Assembly (NCBI GenBank): GCA_023334545.1
Contig: JAADVB010000024.1
Coordinates: 59,626 to 123,625, forward strand
Origin: Salisapilia sapeloensis
Lineage: Eukaryota > Oomycota > Peronosporomycetes > Peronosporales > Salisapiliaceae
Direction of reading: 5' to 3'
Length of the DNA: 64,000 nucleotides
Shown here: positions 20,170-32,885 of the stretch, in pieces
Position numbering within the stretch: the stretch's first letter is position 1
How the letters are laid out: every line of letters starts with the position of its first letter
The notes under the pieces: model-generated
Database searches by the model: none
Told to the model about the DNA's origin: nothing
The model's input: only the letters and a program-made list of their open reading frames with translations
Made by a program: the position numbers and the translations under genes

Positions 20170-22180
20170 TCACCACATGAATCGGCCAGTAGATCCATCC
20201 ACCCATTCGTACGGTCGATGGAGAAATATGTACAACGTCACAGCGTTCACGAAAAAGTAGACAGCAATGGTACTCCACAAAGCGGTCATCGACATCTGTC
20301 ATCAGTGTTAATGAGTAAGAGTAAAAAAAGTAAAGAGAACCCATAGCATACCGATCCAACATTAAGGTGGAGCATGATAAACGGCAGGAGAAAGTAACGC
20401 ATTTCGACAAGAGGAGAGGGCACTAGAGTCAACGCGACGGCGATAGCATACACCAATTTCCACAATGGCGTTCGGACTTGGCCTATCATAACATATCCAC
20501 ATCAGATAGATCCAAGAAGCAGCACATGCAATACATACGCAGCGCAGTCCACATCATCCACCCACAGTAGAGGTACAAGGGCAGAGGCACGTACTTGGCC
20601 ATTGCATGACGTAGGAAAAATCGATGCCAGACGTAGAAGATGTAATGTCGGTTGTCCGCGAGCATGAATTTGTGAACATAAGTTCCGTATCGAATCGCTA
20701 ATATTGCCCCGAGTATACTGGCGATCAAGAAAATACATCCCTTCAGCGTCTTTCCATTGCGTTGTATGGACGTTAGAAAGTTTTGGACTGTTTCAGGCTG
20801 AATGAGGCTCAGACCAAAGCCTGATGCTGCCACGACAGTAAAGTATAAGAGTTGAGCAGCATGGAAGCTGACTTCATGACTCGATTTATCACCTTTACAT
20901 TTAAATGGAAGGTCAGAGAGATAATCTAATAACGATAGATGCTTTCGTACCGACGACGATGCCTCCATTGTACAGCAGAAAGCTGGTAAAGGAGAGAATG
21001 ACGAGGATGAATGGCCAGACAATTGTCACAAGCTGCATTGCATTCGTAACGAGCACGACGATAAAGTTGACTAAGACCTGTCGGGCACTTTGGATTTCTC
21101 TACAAGTACATGAGCAGGAGAAGACAAAGTAGATAAGCTAAAATACGAACTTGGTGGAGATGACAAAGTTACGACCGATGCGGTGACCTTTCTTTGGAGA
21201 ACTACATCCTTTTATGTGAACATCATGTTGACTAGGCATATCGAAATGCATAAGTACCCGTAGATGTAATTGCCATGGGAAAGCTCCAAGCAGCGGACGA
21301 TGATGGTGCCAGTGACAAACAATACCCACAAGATATTTGTCTGACGAAAGAGTACTGCGACAGCTCCGCACTAAGGATAGATTGTATAATGGTTATTAAT
21401 ATCTTGAATGATCTAGATAGTGATCGGCATACCAGTGCACTGGGTACATACGACCTTCGTAGTGATGGAAACACTGTCAAGTCGACACGGAGGGCGAAAT
21501 AGTACATAAGGAGGACAAAGAAGATTGCTCCAGCGTCCGTGTAGAACAGAAACGAGAAGAAGAAATTAATAGGGAATAGTGTGATCATGAGTGCATGCAA
21601 AAGAGCATGCTCGTCCAAGGGCTATCGATCATGTCAAGTGAGTATTTATAACGCCATGGATGCGATCTAGACGCACCACAATTTGTCTGCGAAGAGAGGT
21701 CACTAAGAAGGCACTTCCAATCGCAAACAGCACATTCAAGCTCCTTAAATTGGCTAATGAACATGTCATCCCGAGTGTCGAAGACAACGTCGCAGTCACA
21801 TATAATCCCGGGAACGTGGTAATCTTTGAATCCCATTCTCCTATCAATGTCATCAGCCACTTGCACTATCCTCCGGTCCAAATAACGTACCAAACTCTCC
21901 TTGACAGTACTTCTGCGCCTGCGGGACATGGAATATTTCATCCTAACATCCAAAATTCCAATGAAAAATACAATCTACCTTGTCCTACAATCCCCAGTCT
22001 TACCATATACGGCTCCGGCGCGTAGACATTCACATGTGCAAGTAAAGCAGCGTATACGACAGCAAGACCGACGACGCCACTGGCCATCCTGAACATCCTA
22101 CTGCGATGGGAAGAGACGTCCCGTAAACTGACTACACTAGAACGTCCACCGTTCGGCATATATTGTAGGACACATGACAA
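20170..22180 (-). CDS. ALG10: Dolichyl-P-Glc:Glc2Man9GlcNAc2-PP-dolichol alpha-1,2-glucosyltransferase (ALG10/DIE2)
   Basis: Adds the last glucose to the lipid-linked oligosaccharide in the ER lumen before N-glycan transfer. The gene is split by many short introns. Exons I could fix are 22004-22180, 21891-21942, 21677-21840 and one starting at 21621; the last coding exon ends with TGA at 20170-20172. Diagnostic segments are PYM joined to DEIFHVPQAQKYCQGEF, then EWDSKITTFPGLY, FPINFFFSFLFYTDAG, LFRQTNILW, MLADNRHYIFYVWHR, LVEMRYFLLPF, and the terminal HRPYEWVDGSTGRFMW, all typical of ALG10. Multiple hydrophobic segments fit a polytopic ER protein. It is divergent from the Tudor-like gene, with 93 bases between starts. 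Confidence 0.93.
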
Positions 22181-22273
22181 AAACGGGGTCGGGAAAGGCG
22201 GCGATCGATCACTCGGAATTCAGACGTCCTGTAGCTTGTTCAAGCTTATTTCCATTGTATCGGAGACAAGGAC

Positions 22274-24557
22274 ATGGCATCTGCGGTTCCACTTGACTCG
22301 GACACAAAATCAACTGCGCCCATGCCGGCGACATCCACCCCAGTGAACACCTCCAGCAGCAACCGTCGGCTGACGAACGGATCGCTCGGACCCAAGTCCG
22401 TCGCAAGCAATATGATGGACGCTGAGCCTGCGGCCGACCGACAGAAGCGATATGCTTCATCCGGTCGCGAGCGAGGGTCGCAGCCGTCAACTCCGACGCA
22501 ACGGTATCGACGACCGACTGGACATTCGGATGTGCCAGCCTACTCGGAAGAAGGGCAGTCAAATCAAAACAATCATCATGGACGACCGAGTGGAGAGAGT
22601 ACGCTCAGTGGATCCACACCTCGTAGAGACCATCTCCAAGGCACAGCGATGACGGACACTGGATCGGAGCACTCGAAAAGTGCCGACAATTATAATGAAG
22701 ACATGCCCGGAGCAGCTCTACTCCAGCTTCGCCATCGCTCTGACGCGAGAAACAATGATGAATATGATCCAGCTGATGGGAATAACGAGCAGGAAAGTAT
22801 CGGTCGATCTTCGAGACCGTATTTGAATGAACGATTAAGTGGTAGAGATGCCCAAAACGACAATGGATACTATGACATGCATCGAGACCAGCGCAATGCA
22901 GGTCGAAGCTGGAACGGATTCAATTCTAGAAACAATGGCGATGGCAGACAGGATATGGAAGACCCAGATCAGTCACGCAATTCTTCAGACTCTCGAGATG
23001 GTGATTCTCCGTCACCAAGTGGTGCCGACGCCGTGGTCAACTTCCACGGACGAGATGTCTACGTCGATGACCTCGTGGGCTTACGTGTCGCCAAGTCGTT
23101 TGAACCTCATGGAAACTTTCTTGGACAAGTACATGCTCTCTTATAAATATTAGCGTGCAATATAATCATACATGTACTAGGTCGTCAAGTACGACGCCCC
23201 GAGTGCACGTTTCACCATCGTCTACGCCGACGGAGACATTGAAGAGTTGAATGTGCAGGATACTATCCAAGTCATTGTCCAAGACAACGTGGAACGTGCT
23301 GTACCGACGCGCTCCTTGCGTCCAAGCAACCCGCCGACTGCCACAGAGGCACCCATCTCAGAGCCAGCTCGAACGCCCGTACCAGCGACTAGTGACAATG
23401 ACGTCGGACAGCACTTTGCCATTAGTCTTCTTGAAAATAATGCTCTACCTGTGCTAATTCATAGTGGATGGCGCGTCCAACGCGACCCGAACACGTCTGA
23501 ACGTACCTTTATTCCTCCACATGGAGGTAGTCGTACCTATTCTTCTCCTTTGGCTGTTCTTGAGTACATCGCTGGTGATCGAGAGATGATGCACGCTTGC
23601 TTTCCACCGAATATGCATCAAGCCATTCAGAGCATGTTTAGTGCGCCGGAGGACAGTAAAAAGCGTCCTCAGACGTATCATGAAACTCCTCAGGCCAAAC
23701 GTCCACGCACGACGGCTCGACCTCGTGGACCTACCTCCCACGCTCGTGATCGTCCAAACCCGAATGAACGCTTAGAACGTGAACGAGCAAGAGCATCGAT
23801 GCTGAATATCTCGAATATGACCTCGCCTCACTCCACTCGATCGGTCCCTGCTTCTGCTTCTCGAGATAGGTATGCCGCACCCATGCCTAGTGCGTATCGA
23901 CAACATCCAAGCGTACCACCTCAGAGCTTTGCCGAGATACCACGAGGTGCGAGGTACAGCGAACGACCGGTGGACGCACCAGGCTACTTTGATCCGGAGA
24001 GAGAGGGAGGTCGAGGTGAACGATCTTTCCTACGACCGAATGGAAGGGAGAGCCTATCGTCTGGCCCGGCCGCTTATAGGTACAGAACGCCAGAGTACTC
24101 GTCTGCTGGTTATCGTGGCCGACAGCCTCGTCCACCTGCTGGTGACTCGGCATTGTTTTCTCGTCGCGACATGCCACCGTCGTATCGAGGAGAGTCTCCT
24201 GCCCATCGGTACGAGAGACCTCCTCGTGGACCCACGACACCTACGCTCATGCCATCAATGTCTGGAGGTTCCTTCTCGATGCGAGATGTCGATCGCAATT
24301 CGGTGTCATATGAGAACGGGAACTATCCACGAGGTGAGGACAGAGGAGCAGAGTGGGGAGTGAGAAGATCAGCACCAGTACCTACTGGGTACCCTAGTCG
24401 AGGCAGACCTGAGGGTGGGGCGACACCAATGTCCTATGGACAGCAGTACCCGAGGATGACCCCGGTGAGCGAGTCACGTCGATCGGATGGTCCACTTCGA
24501 GGACGAGCTAGTGTCGACGGGGAAGGCCCGACGGATCGTGGTGATAGAAGTGGATGA
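22274..24557 (+). CDS. Tudor-like (PTM/DIR17-type) protein with disordered Arg/Pro-rich tail
   Basis: Two exons, 22274-23128 and 23181-24557, encode 743 residues. The N-terminal third is Ser/Asn/Asp-rich and probably disordered. A compact domain spans the splice site: DLVGLRVAKSFEPHGNFLGQ joined to VVKYDAPSARFTIVYADGD and IEELN, the pattern of the PTM/DIR17-like Tudor fold that in plants reads chromatin marks. A second conserved-looking block follows (ISLLENNALPVLIHSGWRVQ). The C-terminal half is rich in RG, RP and YR dipeptides, typical of RNA- or chromatin-associated proteins. A nuclear role is inference; I do not know a named orthologue. Confidence 0.75.
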
Positions 24558-24640
24558 TGCAGCGAGACTAGTGCTGGCACTTCTATGTGTGTTGAATTGA
24601 TTTTAGGGAGAAAGAAAAATGAAAACGCAATGCATTAACT

Positions 24641-26593
24641 TCATTTAGTTTGTGTCTGAATGTGGTAAAACTCGAGATTCCGAGCCTCTTCTTCCGCAAC
24701 ACCGCATGCTCGTATGCCTTCAAGATCCGAGATGAGATCGGAGAATGAAGTATATTGCCAAGAATGAAGAGAGCGGAGAAGTGAACGAAGACGTTGTGTA
24801 AAGAGTGACTCTGGAAACTTCTTCTTGTACGTTTGAAGCACTGCGGCAAGCTCCGATGTAAATCGGTAGTGGATTTTTGCTAGATGAGGATGAAAACTAC
24901 TTGAGTCCATAGTTTTCGTTTGATCCTTGGACAGCAAGTTAAAAGCAACGTTTAGCTGTTTAAGCCACAATGGCTGGGTAGTTGTTTCATTCAGAAAATC
25001 GACGGCATGATGACGCTTTTGAATTACTTTCGAGCGGTAATGTACCATACGAGCAAACTCCTGTACTTGATTTAAATCGGTTGTATCACTAGTCGAGTCC
25101 AGATTTATATCTGCCTTCATCGTACGATCTTGATTGCCTTCAAAGGGATAGATATCTAACAGAGAATTGACGGTTGTTTGTTTAGCAGCTGAAACCGAAA
25201 GGCAAGGTTCTTCCTGCTTGCACAGTGTCTGCGATCTATTGCCATAAAGATGATTAGTACCGACATAAAATAGTTGAAGGGTAGCAGGATTTACTCTGAC
25301 ATTAAAATCTTCTTTCGTACTGGTTGTTGCTTCACGGAATACCGTCGTGTCCCCTCTTTGATCGTGGCAAGCCTCACTTTGCTAGGCGATGAGCCATTGC
25401 TGGCATTGCCATAGACACAAGATGTTTTGACTCGTTTCAATTTATCCTTTACCAATGGTCCAGTAGTGCCATTTGGACGATGGAAAGTTGCGGCTTTAGG
25501 ACTCATCGGCGAGAGTTTCGACCCCTGCTCGACATTGACCGACGTCTTTAAAGCGTTTTGAAGTTGCTTTTGCTTTCTCCATCTTTTCCAACATCGTCCA
25601 AGGACTCTTCTGAGCTTGTCTTCGCTTAAAAAGAACTCGTCATACAATGTTGGAAACTCCACAACGAACAATTCGCGCAGCTTAATGTAGTATCGATCTT
25701 TCCAACGTGATGGCCAGCGCATCAAAATAGTTGCTTTATAAGCTATTTGCCAGGCAGTAAGCTGCTTTCGGAATGCATCATCCGTGAGCGGATCCGTGTA
25801 GCGTAGGGTGGAGACGAAGCATTGATACAGGTTTTTAAAGCTACCAGCCTCAGGAAATACATCTATTTCCTTCGCTTTCGCAAATGCATATGAACAGAGA
25901 ATGTAATCCTGCTGCTTAAATGCTCTAGAGCCAAACTGACGCAAGGTAGAACCGTTTAAGTCTGTCATCTTCTTACTCCAATATCGAGTAAAGCGATGTC
26001 TTGCTGACCTGTCGTAGACGAGGGCCTATGAAAGATGTGATTATGATATAAAGGATACGAATATGACGAAATGATTACCACGAGTAGGTATCCATCCTCT
26101 AGCATGTATGGCGACGGCATTGTCGAGTAAAGTTCCTGTCCGCATAATAAGTCAACAGCCATTTCCCTTCTCGCTACAGACGTACCAACGCCATTACTAC
26201 AGCTTGATCAAATAGCCCATTCACAAGAAGAATTTGCAGCGCAAGTAGTGATGCTTTTCTTGTTGATAGACTGTTTCCATATGTCTCGGTAACTTTAATC
26301 AATGCAGTCATTGCCTTACGATAGTTCCCACCAACGATGCAGTTCCTGTCAGCACATCGGCTTCATTGTATGTAAAGTATGACGTAGCAAGTCTTTTACC
26401 TTGCATATTTAATAGCAGACGTAGCGATGTTTTCCTTCTCCATGTCGCTGTCCACACTAGACACTTCGTGTGCATCTGAAGCAATATCATCCTCACCCAA
26501 GCTTTTATTCAATACATTTGCATCCTCCATCTCCTCTTCTTCTGAAGCGATCGAACTAGCTTCGTCACCAGATGCATTCAAGCTTTCAACCAT
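24641..26593 (-). CDS. Hypothetical protein, helical-repeat-like with acidic N-terminus
   Basis: Not recognised. I rebuilt five exons: 26400-26593, 26186-26345, 26079-26135, 25432-26025 and 24641-25381, giving 581 residues. The second and fourth introns are exactly 50 bases each, and all junctions are GT-AG in frame. The N-terminus is acidic (ASEEEEMEDANV). Two segments look like helical hairpins of the TPR kind (GNYRKAMTALIKVTETYG, and FKQQDYILCSYAFAKAKE). A tryptophan/arginine-rich helix (LGRCWKRWRKQKQLQNA) resembles an IQ-type motif. Simple frame-by-frame reading would split it into three or four false genes, so the joined model is more useful. Function unknown. Confidence 0.7.
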
Positions 26594-26695
26594 TTATCTT
26601 GACGATAGTACGGATAGAAGACGATAAATGCCAGGTCAAGAATGTGAAAACGGATAGACAAAGAGGTATTTATAACTTGTATCTGCCAGTATGAT

Positions 26696-27467
26696 CTATT
26701 CTTCGCTTATGACTGGTATCCGCTTGAGCGTTAAGCACCAATTGGAACGACTATACTCTACAGACACAACTTCAAGACTAGGAACTTCCTGCACAAGTTC
26801 CTCCAACTCTCCTGATCTGTACACGTGACAGTATCTCTGGTACACGACCCACCGTTTATCAGCATCTCGATGGGCATGCTCGGCACCAGGCTCTGTTGTA
26901 GCGTACTTTTCCTGTAACTTCCACTCGACCATCACATCTTGCTCGTCGAATTTGCGCTTGGACTTTTCGTCTTGCTCAAATGCCCACGCGACAACGTAGA
27001 TGAAGCCTCCAACTCGTACAATCCTACCTAGCTCACTATAGATAGTCTTAGCTGTGTATTACTTAAAAATAAAATATCCTAGTGTACCGAAGTAAAGATA
27101 GACGCCTCGTTCTGGTGGAAATGTGGTGAAGGACAGCGATCGAGATAGCAGCGTCGAATGCACCTGTGCGAAACGGGAGCTGCAATGCATCACATGCTAG
27201 TAAATGGTAGTTCTTGCCTCTTCCTGAGCATTGCAATAGCGGTACACTCCGATCACTTCCCAGCATAAAGTGCTGTGGATGATGCCCGAGGTATTTGCCA
27301 TTGCCAGTTCCAACATCGGCCACCATGGAGCCTACTGGTAACCCATTTAAAAATTGCGTGACTTGTGGCCATGGATGGTGTCGGGAGTGTGCAAAATGCT
27401 CGGCGATCGAGTCATATACCTTGTGGACATGCTCTGACTCGAGCACAGGAGGTACCAATTCCATCAT
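26696..27467 (-). CDS. tRNA wobble-uridine carboxymethyl methyltransferase, TRM9/ALKBH8-type
   Basis: S-adenosylmethionine-dependent enzyme that methylates 5-carboxymethyluridine at tRNA position 34, improving decoding of A/G-ending codons. Two exons, 27088-27467 and 26696-27035, joined through CG+T, encode 239 residues. The SAM-binding motif VADVGTGNGKYL, the post-motif CDALQLPF, and AISIAVLHHIST are typical, and the splice gives LLRELGRIVRVGGF as expected for this family. It is close in size to yeast Trm9 and lacks an AlkB domain. It would need a TRM112 partner, which is not in this window. Confidence 0.88.
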
Positions 27468-28183
27468 GAACCAGTTAGCTATAGTACGCGGGCAACAACA
27501 TTCGTGTCACTCGGTAGACATTCAGGAAACATTTTAGTCGTTTATACTCGATAAGGTTTCCAGCCTGACTTGTGCCAGTAACTCGACTACTTTGTCGGAA
27601 GAAGCTGCATGCTGAATATGACTCTCCACTCTTTCATTAGGACAGATCATTTGTCCAACGGATGCATATTGTGCCTGTATTTGGTAACTTTACATATAAG
27701 TAGCCACGTGGAAACTTTGATCAGAAGATCATGCAGAATTTCGCACGCCTACAGATTGATGTACCGTCTTACGGTACGAATGCTCTATCCTGACATTTGT
27801 ACTTCTGAAACCTTCAGCGTAGTATCATATACCCTCCATGCTTCCCGCTTGACATCTCATTACGAATTTTAGTTTCCCATGACTCTCGAAAATGCGCCTT
27901 GATTTGAGTTTACCTCATAATAACCAAGTAACTAGTCCGCATTTTCACCAGATACGAGGTTCACAAGATGTTCAAACTCAAATAAAATTCACGTCATCAT
28001 TTCCTAGATCTTTTCACTTCAATGCACAGGTTCAGTCCAACCACCGGCACATCATCCTAATTTTTCGTGTCCCCGTCTCTACACTCTAATTCCATCCTAA
28101 TTCGCGTGAAATAAAGTGCTTCGAAAACACTTTACGAGCCCAGCTTCAACTTCAAGACTAAATTGTCCATTTCCAGTTTTCGG
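27468..28183. other. Intergenic gap upstream of two divergent genes
   Basis: This 716-base stretch separates the TRM9-type gene and the following small plus-strand gene. It is AT-rich. I found no convincing gene, repeat or RNA in it. Confidence 0.4.
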
Positions 28184-28630
28184 ATGAGAATGCACCAAGC
28201 AGAAGTACAAAAGCCTTCCCATCCGTGCTCGTATTCATGCTCGTTGCAAATTTCTGCCGCGCAACAAGCTTTTACCAAAGGCAACGCTTTGGTGGTAGAT
28301 GGTAGTGCTGTGTCACTGGAAGCGAAGAAGCTCAAGCAGCTCCTGAGCAGCGGCTCCAAGACTATCACTGCATCTGGAAAACCCAAGTTTGACTTTATAC
28401 GATTCAAAGTCTATATCCGTCCACCCGTAGCGATCCCAAAGGATATTGACGATCCGAAACTGTCCTGTAACTACGTATCTGGCCATCGCGTCCCGCTCAC
28501 GAAAGCCATGCACGACAAGAAGAAACGTCGAATGCTACGGAAGATGCCGTGTCCAGTTCTGGAGAACACGCAATATTGGAATCGGCATTCATTTGGTGAT
28601 CCGCGGAAAAAGCCATACCTCAAAGGCTAG
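28184..28630 (+). CDS. Small basic hypothetical protein
   Basis: Not recognised. The frame from the ATG at 28184 encodes 148 residues with no intron required. The C-terminal two thirds look constrained: KPKFDFIRFKVYIRPPVAIP, then CNYVSGHRVPLTKAMHDKKK and a tail with YWNRHSFGDPRKKPYLKG, rich in Lys and Arg. The N-terminal 30 residues contain a run of Ser and Cys and look less protein-like, so the true start may be downstream or on a separate exon. It is convergent with the kinesin gene, 67 bases apart. Confidence 0.55.
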   Translation: MRMHQAEVQKPSHPCSYSCSLQISAAQQAFTKGNALVVDGSAVSLEAKKLKQLLSSGSKTITASGKPKFDFIRFKVYIRPPVAIPKDIDDPKLSCNYVSGHRVPLTKAMHDKKKRRMLRKMPCPVLENTQYWNRHSFGDPRKKPYLKG

Positions 28631-28697
28631 CTTAATGGCTACCAAAAGCTTGCATGTTTCAAAGTAAAAGTCATTGTTGCATACCACTTTCCTTTTT

Positions 28698-31600
28698 CTA
28701 CGTGCTTTGATTCAATTCTTCCGTCCCTTGTATCATCTTCTCCTGCTGTGGCACTGCCAGCTCCTTTAGATCGCTTTTTGAAATTCGAATGGTTGGGGCT
28801 GGAGCGTCCTTCGAGCTCTTGAGCTTCATCGACGAGCGCAAATACACTTTTGCCGCCGCCAGATCCTTCATCAGCGACTCATTCGCTTCTTCCAGTTGCT
28901 GCAACCTTTGAACCATGATCGTATTTGCGTCGTCTCCAACTTGATTTCCACTCTTTGCCAATAACTTTTGTAATTGATCCTGTGCTTGCTGTGCCTTGGC
29001 TTTATAGAACACAATGTGCTTTTCCATTTCCGCCATGTACGAATCCTTCTTTTGATTGCTGACAATTAGCTTTTGCATCTCGTCGATATTTGTCGAGCTT
29101 TTCTCCTTCTCTTTCCCACTTGCAACTAGCTTTTTATTCTGACTAGTTAACTCCTTCACTTCTTCCTTAAGATGCGCTGTCATGAGTGCATGATCGCGAT
29201 GTTCGAGCTCCAGTCGTCGATCAAACTCTTTCCGAGCAGCTTGCATCGCCATCTCCAATTGTTTCAACGTTGTATCCTTCTCAAAGACACTTTCTTCACT
29301 CTCTTCATACCGTTGTTCCCATTCTTTATTCTTCATACTCAACACCGCAACGTCCGCCAAGCATCTTTTTACCAAAGTCATTACACGTGAAGCGTCAGCA
29401 TTGTAGCATACCTTCCCACTAATCTCCTTAGACAACTCATCGATAGGAGATACGTTCTCTTCACTTTCTGGTAACTTTCCATCCGTGCTCGCAAGCTGAG
29501 ACTCCTGGAAATTGATATGGGACGTTAGATCCTGAATCAATTCTTCTAAATCATCTAGCTCCTGTTGCTTATCTGGATCTAAAAGCTCCTCCTTCTCTAC
29601 TTGCTGGCGAAGTTTCTGCATCTTCTTCTCCGCGCGAAGTTTTAGCTTCTTCAACCGCTCTGCTTCTCCAGAGGAACTCTCTTGATTGATCTTGTCATCT
29701 ATCTCTTGCAATGACGTTGCTACTTCCGAAATAGTCTTCTGTAACGTCAGTGACTGCCGCATCTTTTGCATCTCTAGTGCATTCACACGCTTGGCTGCCT
29801 CATCCAGACTTTGACAAATACCTTCCTTCTCCACGAGCACACTTTTTACTTGTTTCTGACAATTTTCATACTCTATCAAACGATCTACAGCGGCCTCGTA
29901 CATCTTCATGATATCCTCATCTTCATGTGGGCGACGCGGCGTCGAGACGAAACTCCTTTCCTTACTCGTTCGTTCAGCATCTTCCAACCGATGTTCTAGT
30001 TCCTTTCGTTCATGTTCCCACCGACGCGTATCCTGCTCTCGTGCACGAGATAGCTCGGTCTATCCACATCGAAAAAACAAGAACACATGAAGATGAGATA
30101 TAAACGCTGGAATGGACAACGAGTTGCGTCAAAGACGCTTCCGTGTCAAGTAAAGTGCGTACGTTTAGATGCTGAAGCTCTTCAATTTTTGCACGAAGCT
30201 TCACGTTCGCATCTTCGACCTTTTGTACCATCTCCGAGTGGTTATCTCGTACTGCCAATGCCTCGTGGCTATGATGGACATCGATGGCAAATGCTGAGTC
30301 TCCTTCGCTTCCAGTAAGCACATCATCGTCGTCATTCGGGCTAGTCAAAGGCCCCGGACTGGTAAACAAATGACGAGACGATGTCTTCGTCTTCTCTGCG
30401 GACGGTGTTGACATCTTGACTGGCGCCGTTGCTCCTCTCGCTGACGATATCTTGCTCCTTTCCATCGCCACAGACACTTTATTACCAATGCCAGAGGTAC
30501 TGGCAGAGGTGTTAATACCAACATTCGACCACAATTGCCCACCCTTCTCTAGCTCAGCAACGCGCTGCATAAGTTCTGATCGACTGGCTTCTGTTTTATC
30601 CACTTTCTCTTGCAATGACTTGATCTCTGCGTTCTTGAGTTGGAAAATCTCTTCATCATGCTCGAGATTCTTTCGAGCTTCCAACAATTCGTCCGATAAA
30701 CGTTTTACATTCAACGCGCTTGGGCATGCGTTCTCATCGTTCTCTGCCTCGCTATCGACTTCAATTGCATTGGCACATTGAATCGAAGCATTCACTCGCT
30801 TCACAATCTCGCTCAGTCGTTGCTGCACTGGTCTACCAAGTGTCATCACGTCTCTTTCAAGCGCCATCAAAGACATGACGACATCTACGGAATGACCTTT
30901 CATCAACTGAATCGCTTCGACACACCGATGGAGCTGTTGTTTCAGCTTTTCACCATCTTCCATTGTTTCCATTTGACTATTCATCTCATCCTTCTTAGGC
31001 GAACTACCCATCCGCAGCTGGTTTGACTTTTCTAGTTGCGAATGAAGATCGACGATCTCCTGACGCATACGTGACACTTCATCATCGATTGCTTGCTTGC
31101 TCTCGTCAATAGCATGCTGATTCACAATCGGTTGGTTATGTATATTCTTCGCTCGGTTGGCATACTTGAGTGTGTTCAAAGTTTCCTCAAAGTTAATTGA
31201 AGCAGGACTGACGCATGCTATCATCAACGTCTTTGCATTTCCTCCTAAACTATCCTGCAGCAGTCGTGTGAGCTTGGAATCGCGATATGGTACATGGACA
31301 GTTGCATGTCGTTTCTCGTCACCCAGAGCACTGATCACGTTGCCTAGAGCTAATAGTCCCTGATTGATGCTAACGCTCTCTTTAAAACGACCAGCGACAG
31401 CGCCAGTACGCTTAGCACGCTCGGAGCCAGCGAGATCGACGAGATGAAATTTGGATACGCGACAAAGGCCGGAACTGCGATCACGTTGCTTCAGGATGAT
31501 CGTGAAAATCGCATGCGAACGACTTGATTGCTCATTCATAAGTGTGCTGCCAGTCGTACGAGAGGATGTCCCGAGGGTCAATTGACGAATCACGTCTTGC

Positions 31601-32240
31601 TTTGTACGAGTGGACTCGGATTTGACTCCAGCGATGACAATCGTACCCGCAGCATTCTCTCGAATAGAAAGTTGCTTAGAAGATGTCTCTGGATGAAGCA
31701 AATCTCGAAGTTCTTCATTGTAAATCTCAACAAACTCCACTCGAAGATCATACTGACACTCTTGATGTCGTTTATTTGCCTCTTCAAATATTGCAGTCAC
31801 AACTCTCGGGATAATGCCTTGAAGCTCAACGTTCTCCGTTCCATTGATGTCATAGCCAGATCCATAAATCGTGTGCGTCTTACCAGTACCTGTTTGACCA
31901 TATGCAAGTACAGTTGCGTTATAGCCGTCGAGAAATCCTTGGACTAGAGGTATCACACAGGAATGATACACGTTCTACAAGCTACTACATCAGTACTTGA
32001 CTTTACACAGATAGCACTCACTTAGTATACATGTTGGGAGCTCGTGATACCAAAAACGGTGTCAAAGGTGAATCCTCGATCTTTACCGACAACTAATTGC
32101 TGCGGACCTTTCGTTTCATCTTCATGATGGCTAGATAAACCATCCACAGACGATGCTATACGTAAGCAGCACTTCGTCTGACCTCGTCGCTCTTGAGCAG
32201 TCAGAGGTCGAAGCCGCACACATACTTTCACGGTGTCCAT
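28698..32240 (-). CDS. Kinesin motor protein, kinesin-4 (KIF4/KIF21/KIF27)-like
   Basis: Plus-end-directed microtubule motor or microtubule-dynamics regulator. Three exons, 32031-32240, 30163-31974 and 28698-30059, encode 1,127 residues. The motor is N-terminal (about 1-350): VKVCVRLRP, FTFDTVFG, P-loop AYGQTGTGKTHT, switch I NEQSSRSHAIFT, switch II VDLAGSERAKRTG and the neck region LKYANRAKNIHNQP. The rest is mostly heptad-rich coiled coil broken by a Ser/Thr/Asp-rich linker (about 540-600). The motor sequence and overall layout are closest to kinesin-4 in my judgement; the subfamily is inference. In flagellates members work in spindle midzones or cilia. Confidence 0.9.
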
Positions 32241-32392
32241 AACTGGACTTAATCAAAAGTAACAATTATCACTGTTCAATGCTAAGACACGAAGAAATAG
32301 GCATATGACCTCCGTCGTTTCAATCTTGTCAGCCCAGATTATTTTTATGGCGAATAGATATAATTAGTTTTTATTTAGGCCGTGTCCGTTGT

Positions 32393-32885
32393 GCAGATAA
32401 TCAAGGAACATGCAAACCATAATGAGTGTTGTGTGAACAAACACTCAAAAACTGTAATTGGACGCAATAAAGTTTTAGGCCGTTCGTCCTGCTCTTATAT
32501 CGTTATCGACCTTTCCATTGTTATCCACGTATATCTTCCACCCCTCGGTCAAGCTTTGGCGGGGAATAGCACGGTATATATCGTGATTAATCGCCAGAAG
32601 CTATTCGGGTTGAAGTTGCATTCGATTTACTTGCAACACTTAGCTCTTCGCCATTTCAGTCGGACTGCTTACAGTGCGCATCATAAATATCCCCCAATTA
32701 TTTAGTTCAATACGGTACTACTCTTGTTCCGAAATAATAGCGAAGAGCTCAACAGCGCAAGTAAAGCGAAGAGCTCACTGAGTCTTTCGCGGGCTTTTAC
32801 AAATTTGCACACTTCGAGCACCACGCGTGCCTTGAAGTCTTCTCTAGGATCGTTTCCTCCTAATCGCATCCAAGACGAAGACAGA
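32393..32885 (+). repeat. Dispersed repeat, copy A
   Basis: About 490 bases that match 63343-63915 in the same orientation with clear but imperfect identity. Shared exact blocks include TTGCAACACTTAGCTCTTCG and GCCATTTCAGTCGGACTGCT, and both copies carry AGCGAAGAGCTCA-type words. No intact protein spans the copy. It is probably a degenerate transposable-element fragment or solo long terminal repeat; the class cannot be told from two copies. Confidence 0.8.
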
